Assembly (NCBI GenBank): GCA_021734025.1
Contig: JAIPJS010000018.1
Span: 1 to 64,000 of the forward strand
Direction: 5' to 3'
DNA length: 64,000 nt
From: Candidatus Neomarinimicrobiota bacterium
GTDB lineage: Bacteria; Fidelibacterota; JAANXI01
Made by a program: the position numbers and the translations under genes. Positions within the stretch are counted from its first letter, which is position 1. The number at the start of each line of letters is the position of its first letter. Below, piece by piece: positions 19,267 through 28,800 of the stretch. The notes under the pieces are model-generated. The model was not told the DNA's origin. It saw only the letters and a program-made list of their open reading frames with translations, and did not search any database.

Positions 19267-20940
19267 CTAGTCCACGCTTCCGGCGGCAGCAGCCGCACCG
19301 TAGGATTTTCCGGATTCAGGATCGATATAAAGCATGGCTGCGCCGCCAATACCACCCTTCCTCACATTCACTTGATGACCCCTGTTTTTTAGATCATCCG
19401 TAACATCCCGAGAAATTTTTGCCTGTAACCGTAAGCTGGCAATATCCGGGTCATCCTGCCCGAACGAACCGGTATGATGGCCGGTCGCGAAGCGGGGTGC
19501 CTTTACCGCTTCTTCCGGAAGCATTCCGAACTCTATATTATCCAGTAACAACTGCAACGCCACCTGATCCTGCAGATCACCGCCGGCAATACTAATCGCC
19601 ATCACCGGTTTATCATCTTTCATAATAAGAGTGGGCGTAAGGGTGATGCGCGGACGCTTTCCCGGTTCGATGCAGTTGGGATGTTTCTTCCAGGTATTCA
19701 GGCTCACCAGCCGGGCACCGTGAATCACCCCGGTTTCGCCGCCCGATCCGGCAGTGCTTCCCAACCCGCTGGGGGTTGTGGCCACCACATTTCCCCACCG
19801 ATCCGAGACGCAGAGGGTGGTTGTACCCCCTTGTTCGGTTTGCGGGACTGGCATTTGGCTGCGTGCTCTCATTCCATAGGGATCTCCGGGAAGAATTTGA
19901 TCGGAGGCTTTCTTCATGTCAATCAAGTCACGACGGATATCACTATACCGCTCGGACAACAGGGCCGTCATAGGAATACTTGAAAATAGCGGATCGCCAT
20001 ACCAAGCATCGCGGTCCGCCAGGGCCAGCTTCATGGATTCGGTAACGGTATGGATATAGTCCGCTGAAAGATGACCCATTTTTTGCAGGTCAAATCCTTT
20101 CAGCAATTGGAGCGTCTGGAGCAGATAAGGCCCCTGCGTCCAGGGACCGCATTTGTAAACCGTATATCCCTTATACTCGACCTTCAATGGTTCTTCGATC
20201 TCCGTCACGTGCGCTATTAAATCTTTTTTCCGGAGAAAACCGCCCTTTTGCCGGTACCAGGCATCCAGTGCATCGGCAATATCTCCCCGGTAAAATCGAT
20301 TGGAGACCGCCTGCAGTTTATCCACCCGGTCACCGATTGCCATTTGTTCGGCTTCCACCAGTTTGCGCAATGTTCCGGCCAGATCTGCGTACCAGTTGCG
20401 CCCGGTATCCACTGTATCGCCATCGGAGGTGTCGATATACCAGCTCGGTCCGCCGGCATCCAGAATCCGCAGGGTAGGCTCCACCGCTGTTTCAAAAGAA
20501 ATCGTGCCGTACTTCTGCAGCATGGTGACGCACAGATCAATCACAGCCGGTACCGCGGCGGCTTTGATGCTGCTGCCCGGGATTCCGTTTTCCAGATACC
20601 ACTCAATCGCTTCGGGGTCAAGTGGGGCCGCTCCCTGTCCGGAAAGCACTTTCACGTCATTTGTTCGAACATCGCGAATGATTACCGGCACTTCTCCCCC
20701 GATGGTAAATGCACCGATATGTTTGACCCCCAATACCAGCAGAGCAGAGGCAGCGGCATCGGCGGCATTCCCGCCGTCTTGCAATATCTCAATACCGGCA
20801 GCCACCGCTTGCGGCTTTCCGGCCACCACAAGACCCTTATCGCCGCTGGCTTTCCAACTGATTTCTGCGGCAAATGAGATATGAGCGGCTAACAGAAACA
20901 GTATAAATGTCAGGAGTGTATTTTTATTAAATTGCTGCAT
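19267..20940 (-). CDS. ggt: Gamma-glutamyltransferase (exported)
   Basis: 557 residues, near the usual ~560-580. It has a signal peptide (residues 1-24). The GGT fold is evident from GLVVAGKPQAVAAGIEIL and DGGNAADAAAS in the large subunit, and the autoprocessing site EQGGTTTLCVSDRWGN, where a Thr around residue 373-375 becomes the N-terminal nucleophile of the small subunit. GSTAGSGGETG takes the place of the usual oxyanion/binding segment. The family transfers or hydrolyses gamma-glutamyl groups of glutathione and similar compounds in the periplasm. It sits among glycan enzymes, which is unexpected; it may release a gamma-glutamyl or related amide-linked substituent, or may simply be a bystander. 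Confidence 0.85.
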   Translation of the reverse strand: MQQFNKNTLLTFILFLLAAHISFAAEISWKASGDKGLVVAGKPQAVAAGIEILQDGGNAADAAASALLVLGVKHIGAFTIGGEVPVIIRDVRTNDVKVLSGQGAAPLDPEAIEWYLENGIPGSSIKAAAVPAVIDLCVTMLQKYGTISFETAVEPTLRILDAGGPSWYIDTSDGDTVDTGRNWYADLAGTLRKLVEAEQMAIGDRVDKLQAVSNRFYRGDIADALDAWYRQKGGFLRKKDLIAHVTEIEEPLKVEYKGYTVYKCGPWTQGPYLLQTLQLLKGFDLQKMGHLSADYIHTVTESMKLALADRDAWYGDPLFSSIPMTALLSERYSDIRRDLIDMKKASDQILPGDPYGMRARSQMPVPQTEQGGTTTLCVSDRWGNVVATTPSGLGSTAGSGGETGVIHGARLVSLNTWKKHPNCIEPGKRPRITLTPTLIMKDDKPVMAISIAGGDLQDQVALQLLLDNIEFGMLPEEAVKAPRFATGHHTGSFGQDDPDIASLRLQAKISRDVTDDLKNRGHQVNVRKGGIGGAAMLYIDPESGKSYGAAAAAGSVD

Positions 20941-21390
20941 ATTTCCTCCATCTTAAATTTCAGAAAAACAAACTGCGCTATGAATTGAATGAATCAGCTC
21001 CGGTACGCCGGATTCCAGTGCTCAATGGTACCGTTACACATGGCATGAATTCCCATATGACCCGCTACCGCCGACTGAAATCTCCGTTTTCGGCGGAGTC
21101 AGATCTGTCATGTCAACTAGCTCATACCTCTGCTTTTCGTTGGCATTCAAAGTAACCGGAAAAATAACATATGCATTGTCTGTACCGGTCTCTTCATTTG
21201 CGGTATTCCATTCCAACCGGCAGCAAACAGACTCATCGGTTTCTTCGTTCACCGCACGAATCCCGGACATATCTGTTTCAACCAGCAGCGGAGATCAAAA
21301 GTATGCTCATGCCGATGATTAGCGGTCGATATGTATTGCCGGAATTCACATCATCTTTTCATTTATTCATTCATAAAAATGCACTGTCGG
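20941..21390. other. Gap with a decayed gene fragment
   Basis: This 450-base stretch contains a minus-strand open frame at 21034-21270 (78 residues) reading as an ordered beta-type segment (NAYVIFPVTLNANEKQRYEL, TPPKTEISVGGSGSYGN). A signal-peptide-like MSILLISAAG just upstream is out of frame with it. The pattern suggests the 5' remnant of an exported enzyme, frameshifted after its signal and truncated after about 80 residues. The frame is not similar to any intact gene in the window and the family is not recognised. No other feature is seen. Confidence 0.35.
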
Positions 21391-23427
21391 TTATTCAACC
21401 CACACCACCGCGCCTTTGTCAATCCGTGGAATGGTAACGGTGAGGGCCCCATTCTCTTTCTGTGCATCGATCTGTTTTTTCTCACCAAGGTACGGCAGCA
21501 GATAAACGGTGCTGCCGGCATCGACCGGGAAGCGAATCTCCACATTTTCTTCCGATATCTGAACTGCATTTTCCTTGGCTTTTAAACCCTTAAAATTCGC
21601 AATAAAAACAGTGGGATTACCGTCCACTGCCGCGATCTGTGTGGAAACAAACGGGGATGCCGACACCTCTACCCGTGGCTGAAATTGAAGGTCTTCAGTG
21701 ATTACCCTAACAAAATCATTTCGGAGCATATTAAATTCTGTATCCGCGGATTCGCCGGCAAATGCCTTTTCATTAAACTCTTCTTCTATCGAATCAAAAT
21801 AGGCTTTTCCAGGATGTCCGGGAAAATAGACAAATTTCTTGCCGGAAACGGATTTTGTGAACTTCCGGGTATCCTCAATTCCCAGCATTTTGTGCAGGGG
21901 ATTTTCCGGCCGCAGCTGCCGCCGGTAATCATAAGCGCCGCTTTCCCCGGTGACAATCAAGCTTTTTCCGGCATTCACAAATTTTTTCAACTGGTTCAGT
22001 TCTGTTTCATTCAGACATTTCACATCCGGTAAAATGAGCACTTCCCCACCAAAATTTTCCAGCGTTCTGGGGGTAACGATCTGGAATTCCTGGTGCGATT
22101 GCATCAGCATATACATCATACCGCGATACGACGGAATAAACTCATCCACAAAATAATTGCGGGTCTTCTGAGAAAAATACACCCCAACCGGTTTTATCGG
22201 TTTACGTGGCAGGTAGAAAGGGCCGTCATGCTCATTAATCCACTTGAAAATTCGTTTTCGAACCTCATAATCATTGGAACCCGACATCACGTGATTGGCA
22301 GCATCCCAGCAATTGGTGCCGGCCATTAACTGCGACATCATCAGGTTTTCCATAGCCTGTTCGGGCGTGATTTTTTTATGATCTTCCCAGGAATAGGTCA
22401 GCATCCAGGATGCTTTTTCTTCCGCGAAAGCCCGGAAGGTATACATCCCGGTCATGAACGCAAACCAGTCAGCGGGATTACGATCGGCAGATTTATATCC
22501 GCCGGCGCTGTATTCATGTGCCACCACATCCACTACCTGGTACATCTCATAAACATCGGCTCCGACCAGCACAGCAGCTTCCTCGATACCGGGATAAATT
22601 TCCGCAATGGTGATAAAATCAGGGTTCACCGAACGGCCGTTTTCTGCTACTTCATTCATGAATTCTGTGAGGGTACGAATACGAAAATCCACCCATTTAA
22701 TAAAATTCGGATCGTTAAAGTCGCCCAATTTCAGATCTTTTTTTGCATCCAGACCGGTCTCTTTTTTGAATGCCGCTACGGTGTATTCATCAAAACTGGC
22801 CCAGGTATCTCCCCATCCCCGGAAATGGGTCATCCAGTAAGGGATATCCACAAACACACCGTCCATTCCGGTAGCGGCAATCTGCCGGATCCGCTCCATA
22901 AACATTTCCCGCCATTCGGCGGCATAGGGCGTAATCCAGACATCCTCATCACCCTCGTCAATCCAGAAAGCGCTACCACCGCCGAATACCGCCGGTTCTC
23001 CTTCGATATTGCGCTGCACCCAATCCGGGTGATCCTTAAAAAAGGTATGCTCTTTCTGATCAGCATTGGCGGTAATAGTTTCCAGTCCCTCGGTGTAGAT
23101 AAATACTTTATTTCCCACTTTATGGGCTGCCTCAGCCATGACCTCCATGGCCTTCAACTTTTCCTCAGGGTTTAAAAAACTCTCATAATAACCAGTGAGA
23201 CTGTTGTCGGTTTCAACACCGAAGACATACGTTTCGGTTGCCCGGTCGATAATATCATCAACTCTTTCGATACTCAATCCATGTCCGGCAATCCGGACAT
23301 AGTTGGTCCAGTTTTGTCCTGGGGGAATATTCGGAATATTCTCTGGCTGACTGTCGCATCCGCCAAGCAGTAATCCTATTAAAACCATAATTATAAATCG
23401 AAATGAGTACTTTAAACTCATTTTCAT
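21391..23427 (-). CDS. Lipoprotein GH-like enzyme with trimerisation-like domain (copy A)
   Basis: 678 residues. The lipobox LLLGGC (Cys about residue 24) marks it as a lipoprotein; GGAGGAATT precedes the ATG. The barrel (about 40-400) contains HPDWVQRNIEG, GMDGVFVDIPYWMTHFRGW and IYPGIEEAAVLVGADVYEMY. Residues ~405-560 form an amidotransferase-like domain (GGEVLILPDVK, AGKSLIVTGESG), and a small beta domain ends the protein. The gene at 40673-42682 is a full-length paralogue sharing all these motifs. The arrangement is like GH42-type or hypothetical GHL enzymes but matches none exactly. The surface anchoring suggests action on large extracellular glycans. Confidence 0.7.
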   Translation of the reverse strand: MKMSLKYSFRFIIMVLIGLLLGGCDSQPENIPNIPPGQNWTNYVRIAGHGLSIERVDDIIDRATETYVFGVETDNSLTGYYESFLNPEEKLKAMEVMAEAAHKVGNKVFIYTEGLETITANADQKEHTFFKDHPDWVQRNIEGEPAVFGGGSAFWIDEGDEDVWITPYAAEWREMFMERIRQIAATGMDGVFVDIPYWMTHFRGWGDTWASFDEYTVAAFKKETGLDAKKDLKLGDFNDPNFIKWVDFRIRTLTEFMNEVAENGRSVNPDFITIAEIYPGIEEAAVLVGADVYEMYQVVDVVAHEYSAGGYKSADRNPADWFAFMTGMYTFRAFAEEKASWMLTYSWEDHKKITPEQAMENLMMSQLMAGTNCWDAANHVMSGSNDYEVRKRIFKWINEHDGPFYLPRKPIKPVGVYFSQKTRNYFVDEFIPSYRGMMYMLMQSHQEFQIVTPRTLENFGGEVLILPDVKCLNETELNQLKKFVNAGKSLIVTGESGAYDYRRQLRPENPLHKMLGIEDTRKFTKSVSGKKFVYFPGHPGKAYFDSIEEEFNEKAFAGESADTEFNMLRNDFVRVITEDLQFQPRVEVSASPFVSTQIAAVDGNPTVFIANFKGLKAKENAVQISEENVEIRFPVDAGSTVYLLPYLGEKKQIDAQKENGALTVTIPRIDKGAVVWVE

Positions 23428-23455
23428 AGGTAATTCCTCCTACCCGTTTTTTCGG

Positions 23456-24193
23456 TTATTCAAAGATGAAAGTGCCGAATTTTTTATATTCGTGAAATCG
23501 TTCTTCTACCGGCTGCCATGCCCAGCTCTCAGAATGACCCAGGTCGTGATCAACACGATAAAGATTCACCCGCCAGCGGGTTCCGGATTCCGGTGGCACG
23601 TTGCCGAGTGGTTCGAGCAATTCATAGGGAATAAAAAATTCAGCCAGCCAATGAATTTGTTTTTCCATCGCATCTGAACTGTCAATCCAGACTTTATGTC
23701 GGGTAAGCCGTTTTCTTTCGTAATGCCATGGTCTCCAGCCCAGCAGATTACCCTTGAGATTGGGAATCAGGAGCACCAGTTCGCGGTTCAGGGGAGACAG
23801 CTCGTACTCGAAATAAATGGGAAAGTCCTCGTCGGTCCAGAGAAAAACTTCAACCACATCCTCATGCCATAAATCTTCAAAATCCTGCTGAATGGTCGCG
23901 GTTATTTTCCGGTCCTGGTTATGGAACAGAAAATAAATACCGCTGTCAGAGTAAAGCGCCTTTGCCCGGGTCTGCAAATAGCTGCTTTCTTCCCGCGGGG
24001 ATAATTTTAACCAGTCTGCCTGCTGCCAATGGTCGGCATTGCCCTTCCCGGAGATATCAAAATCAGTCGTTTCTTTGACATGATAGACATCTTTATCCGT
24101 TTGCGCATTCAGGTTAACCATAAAACCTAAAAGAAAGCATACCATGATACCGTGTTTTAAAAAATACCCGGATATTGTTTTTTTCATCTTCAT
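23456..24193 (-). CDS. Exported CBM9-like carbohydrate-binding protein
   Basis: 245 residues with a signal peptide (residues ~1-31, ending NLNAQ). The mature protein is a single beta-sandwich resembling the CBM9-like domain: KGNADHWQQADWLKL near the start, AKALYSDSGIYFLFHNQD, DVVEVFLWTDEDFPIYFEYE and RWRVNLYRVDHD, with many exposed aromatic residues. No catalytic domain is attached. It lies 28 bases upstream of the GH-like lipoprotein, so the two are likely cotranscribed and it may hold the substrate for that enzyme. Similar stand-alone domains are common in marine glycan loci. Confidence 0.7.
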   Translation of the reverse strand: MKMKKTISGYFLKHGIMVCFLLGFMVNLNAQTDKDVYHVKETTDFDISGKGNADHWQQADWLKLSPREESSYLQTRAKALYSDSGIYFLFHNQDRKITATIQQDFEDLWHEDVVEVFLWTDEDFPIYFEYELSPLNRELVLLIPNLKGNLLGWRPWHYERKRLTRHKVWIDSSDAMEKQIHWLAEFFIPYELLEPLGNVPPESGTRWRVNLYRVDHDLGHSESWAWQPVEERFHEYKKFGTFIFE

Positions 24194-24318
24194 GTCCAGT
24201 TCTGAAATTTGATAGTTTTTAACTAACGATCTGCCCCAGACAGATTGAATTGTATGCCAGGCTAAAATTTCTGAGGTCGGTATTCAAAAAAAAAGAACCC
24301 CAGATACAATCAGCGTTT

Positions 24319-25195
24319 CTATCGCAGATTTCGGCGAAGGATCCGCGTGCCGGCTTCGCTGATTTCCTGATAGCAGGACCATTACACCGGAAAACGGCGA
24401 CCTTTTACCTGGATTTCCGCTTTCAGTCTTAATCCCTCCTCCGGACTTTTCCAGGTAACTGAACATTCGGAGGAAGCTCCAATCGCGCCTGCCGGATAAC
24501 CGGGATCCAATCCCCCGATCTCAGCATATTATTTCTGTCGTCTAGAAACGTCAGCCAGAGCACACCCGGAACACCGACAATACCATCGTTTACCATGCCG
24601 AAGACCAGTCAAACACGGTCGCCAACCTGAAAACTCCAGATCCAGGAAGGCCGCATCCGGTAGCCGATGCTACGGGCCAGATTTTCGATAGCATTGGGGT
24701 ATTGATTGTAATAATTCATCACGCAGCCGGCCGGATCCGGTGCCAGTTCCACAGCGAGCCGTAGTTTGCACCCACATTTTTCATGTGGGCCATGATATTA
24801 TCGGTGGCCGTTACTCCTTCCACAATTTCCAATGAATTATTGGATCCGTCCGACATGCTTTTTTCGATAGTAGCGCTGATCCAGGGCGGTTACTCAGGGC
24901 CTCAATCTGCATATTTTCAATGAAAATCATATCGGTCCGCAAGCATATCATCAAATTCCTTAAAAGCAGACATTACATCCGGATGATCATAACGGGTCGC
25001 ATAATGGACTTCTCCGGGATAGCCCGTTCAATCCGTTTTACCCAGTTTCACCATCGGCGTTTTTTCCGTGACAAAATCCGGCATGGCGTGTCCCGGAATC
25101 CAACCCGTTTACCATATTTTTCGGTTAGTTCGAATGGCAGTTTCCAGTGGTCATTCAGGCTCAGTTACCCGGCTCCTGCTGTAAATCTCTCCAGC
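24319..25195 (-). pseudogene. Decayed paralogue of the Tat-exported TIM-barrel protein at 9320-10876
   Basis: Conceptual translation of the minus strand aligns piecewise with the intact gene: WRDLQQEPGN versus DWREVQKHPGR, a frameshifted HWKLPFELTEKYGKRVGFR, VHYATRYDHPDVMSAFKEF, then after an internal deletion MIFIENMQIEALSN, GANYGSLWNWH, YYNQYPNAIENLARSIGYR and MRPSWIWSFQ. Lesions include in-frame stops after GDRV and after RRFPV, at least two frameshifts, loss of about 120 codons in the middle and loss of the N-terminus and Tat signal. The start and end are set by the first and last recognisable motifs. No intact function is possible. Confidence 0.8.
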
Positions 25196-25246
25196 CCAGG
25201 TATAGTTAAGCAACCGAATGCCGGGTTGCGCATTAGATGATTCGAA

Positions 25247-25873
25247 TCAATTGGCACTAAACCAGCCCCAATCCGGGAATTTCTCACGAAAATAAGCTTC
25301 CGGGTCGGGCATGGTATAGCGCTTATCCGTGATGGCCAGTTTAGCATTACTCAGCGATTCTATATCATCGTACATAATGCGTTTGGCTGCATCAATTCTG
25401 AAATAACGGATTCGCATATCAATCACCCTCTGATCCGAAGCCGGCGGCCATTCCCGCACGATGTTGTCAATCATCAGGCTCACAGGATAGTATTGCTGCG
25501 TGTTCCCTTCCCACCGGGACGAAATTATCATCCGTGTTTCATAACCCAGGTCCACCTCAATACCCTTTAGCACGTAAGCACCCGGGGGCACATTCTGAAT
25601 CATATAATAGCCGTCAGCATTGGTTTTCACATGGTAAGCCTGCGTAACTTCTCTCCCGTTTTCTGCGGATTTTCCTATTATCACGACTTTAATATTAGCG
25701 GTCTTTGCTTCATAAACATCCTCCAATCCAACGTTTTCCACCAGGATTGCTCCAACCAGCAGCGATTTACCTGGCTGCGGCGCTTCGGCGGAAAATTTTT
25801 GGGACGGCGCACAACTCAATAGTAATATCCCCCCCATAATGACGGCCAGATTTCTCAGATTTTTCAGCTTCAT
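25247..25873 (-). CDS. Lipoprotein with carboxypeptidase-regulatory-like domain
   Basis: 208 residues. A lipoprotein signal (ILLLSCAPS, Cys about residue 21) leads into a beta-sandwich in which HVKTNADGYYMIQNVPPGAYVL matches the carboxypeptidase-regulatory/transthyretin-like pattern. The C-terminal ~70 residues (VIDMRIRYFRIDAAKRIMYD onward) are not recognised. It lies 18 bases downstream of the large membrane/TPR gene, so the pair is probably one transcript. It may be an envelope structural or adaptor lipoprotein. Confidence 0.65.
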   Translation of the reverse strand: MKLKNLRNLAVIMGGILLLSCAPSQKFSAEAPQPGKSLLVGAILVENVGLEDVYEAKTANIKVVIIGKSAENGREVTQAYHVKTNADGYYMIQNVPPGAYVLKGIEVDLGYETRMIISSRWEGNTQQYYPVSLMIDNIVREWPPASDQRVIDMRIRYFRIDAAKRIMYDDIESLSNAKLAITDKRYTMPDPEAYFREKFPDWGWFSAN

Positions 25874-25891
25874 TCTTCCCTTCCTGCAAAG

Positions 25892-28800
25892 CTATTTTGA
25901 TATCAATGATTTTTTGGTTTCTTCGGCATTTTTCACCAGCAACGGTGAATCCGGATATAACTGCAACCCCTTATCAAAAACATCCAGCGCCTGCTGTAAT
26001 TTTCCCATGCGGCGATAACACATGGCAAGGTTGTTAAAATAATCCGGTTCATTCTTATTGAGAGCGATGGCCTTTTTGTAAAGGGGAATCGCCTTGTGGA
26101 ACTGGTTCTGTATTGCGTAGAGATTTCCAAGGTTGTAATAAATCTCAGGATTGGAATCATCCCGGGACAGGGCATTTTTAAAGTATTTTTCTGCTTCGTT
26201 GTACCGCCCGGAAAGCGAAAATGCAGTTCCAAGATTAAAAAGCAATTTTGGCGAAGAATTGCCCATGGATAGTGCCTTATTGTAATTATCTATCGCCCGC
26301 AAATAGTCTTTCAGATTCAGGTAGCAATCCCCCAGCTCTGCTGCCACCTCCGGTTGATATTCCATTTGCTCAAGGGATTGTTGGAAAAGCTTTGCTGCGC
26401 GGGCGAAGTCTCCCTGCGATTTATAGACAACCGCGCTTCCGTTGAGCGCTTCATAAATTCGGGGATCGATTTGCACGGCTTTTCGGAAGGCATCCAAAGC
26501 CTTTTCAAAACGGTTTTGGCGACGAAATATCTCGCCCAGGAAATACCATGAGCCGGACATGTCGGGATTCAATTCTAATGATTTTTCGAGAACCATTTTT
26601 GCCGAATCTAATTTTGATTGTGAAAGATAGCAGCGGGCGCTCTCGTAATAAATCAGTGGATTTTCAGGAAAGCGCCTCTTAAGCGCCCGCAGATGCTGTA
26701 GCGCCTCCTCATAATTTGATTGAGAAATCCTTTGCCGGATAAGTTGGAGCTGCGCACCGGGATTGTCGGGGTTCTGCTGCGCAGTGACCGCCAATTGCGT
26801 GGTTACAATATCCATATCCTTAAAGAATTGAGAAGCGATTTTACTTTTTGGCACCAGGCGTGAACCGTTCAGCAAAATTTCCATGCCTTCCTTCGGCTGT
26901 CCCTGATAAAATGCCAGCATTCCCCGCAAAAATTCAACTGAGGCCAATTCATGACGCCGTAGATTTTCTTCAACATTTTCTTTAGCCACCGAATCTTCCG
27001 GAAGATTGACCAGAAGTCCTTCTACGTCCGGACGGCGAGTTAGAATTTTTGCCAGATTCTGAGCAGCGGACATGTCCCTGGACCGAATTGACCGGGTAGA
27101 ATATTCCAGAATGGGGTGATCATCGCTGTTCACCGGTGCATCCTGGCTGATCTGGTTAATTCCCCGAGAATCCAGCACCAAACAGTCCAGAAGATCGTAG
27201 GCTGATTTGATATTGATCGCGGCAAGGTCGTTCCTGATCTGAGGATCGGAAAGTTTCTTCTCAATTTCCTGAAAATCGATATTAATGGGCTCGGTCGATC
27301 CCATTAACACCACCTGCTTGTTAATAGAATTAGGCGCCATCCACATCAGTGAATATGGGAAAACAGATTGAAAAGTTTTCAACACGATATCAAAATCTTT
27401 GGGATCCAGGTCGGTGGTCATCCAGGTGGAGAGAATACCGCCCGGTTCAAGTTTTCGCCGGCAATATTCAAAATGGTCGCGGGTAAACAGGCTGGCGCTG
27501 GGGGTGGCAACTGCGTAGTTGGCGTCGTTCATAATGACGTCATATTTTTCGGGCGTGTATTTTACAAAATTCTTTCCATCCAAAATTGTGGAATTAAACC
27601 GGGGATCCCGGAGCACTCCTCCGTTGATTTCAGAAAAATGGAGCTTTGCTAAGTCCATCACTTCCCTGGAAATCTCCACCAGGGTCAATTTTTCGATCGG
27701 ATGAAGCAACGCCGAATGGGAAGTTTGCCCGGTGCCAAAACCAATTTGCAATACCATGCGCGCATCCGGATTTACAAACTGGGGCAGATTTCCCTGTAAG
27801 ATTTGCAGTGTTCGCAGCATGAAGCTGGTTCCCGCTACATTCAAACCATCCACGTCAATTCGTTTCGTATGCTGCATGGGCAAATCGGCCTGATGAACAG
27901 TGACTGTCCCTTCCACACCTTCCCGGACATCGATAATGGGATACCCTTTTTCAATTGAAGCATAGACTGGTGTGAATATGGTTGTCGGAACCAGGTTCAT
28001 CACCAAAACAAAGGCCGCAATTCCGCCAGCAGAAACGAAAGCCGTATTTTTTCGGGAAAATTGCTTCTTGCGGGGAACAAGCAGAACAATTCCGAGGCAA
28101 AGGTTGATTACAACCATCGCAATCATAGTCGCCGATGTTCCGATAATTGAGATAAAAATGAAGCCGGTAAGAAAGGAGCCAAAAACGCCACCAATGGTAT
28201 TGGAAAAGTAGAGCCGGCCCAAACCGGCGCTCATCCCCGAAAGATCCCGCACCAGGATACGGCCTGCTACCGGAAAGGCAGCACCCATCAAAAAAGTAGA
28301 TGGAAACATGATAATAAAGGCTTCCAGAAAGCGAACACCATTGAACTGCAACCAGCTTGTTCCGGGCCCAAAAGTCAAAATCTTTTCATGGATAGCCGGC
28401 AATTGAATTAACAAGTAAGCAGCCAAAAACGCTGTGGCTCCCATTGCGACTTCTGTCCAACCTAAAAGGGCAATGCGGTTCTTTGAGCGATCGGCTGCTT
28501 TTCCGCCAAAATATGATCCAACTGCGATGCCGAACAGAAACGTGGTGAGCATCACCGCAAAGGCATAAACCGAATTGGTCATTAAAAATACCAGAATACG
28601 GCTCCACAGCACTTCATAGGAAAGCGCCGTGAAACCGGAGAGCGCCATAATCCACAGTATGAAGCGCAAATGTGTGGAATCAATGGCTGGTTCGGAGATC
28701 TTCTCATGAATCTCGCCAGTCTTCATTTTTCTTGAAAACCGGAAAATACCTAACGCTGCCAGTCCGATCAGGATATTCAAAGCGACTGCCAGGAAAATGG

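Noticed and set aside
19230-19355. Longer start for the deacetylase-like gene
   Set aside because: It would overlap the gamma-glutamyltransferase gene and hide the clear signal peptide starting at 19229.
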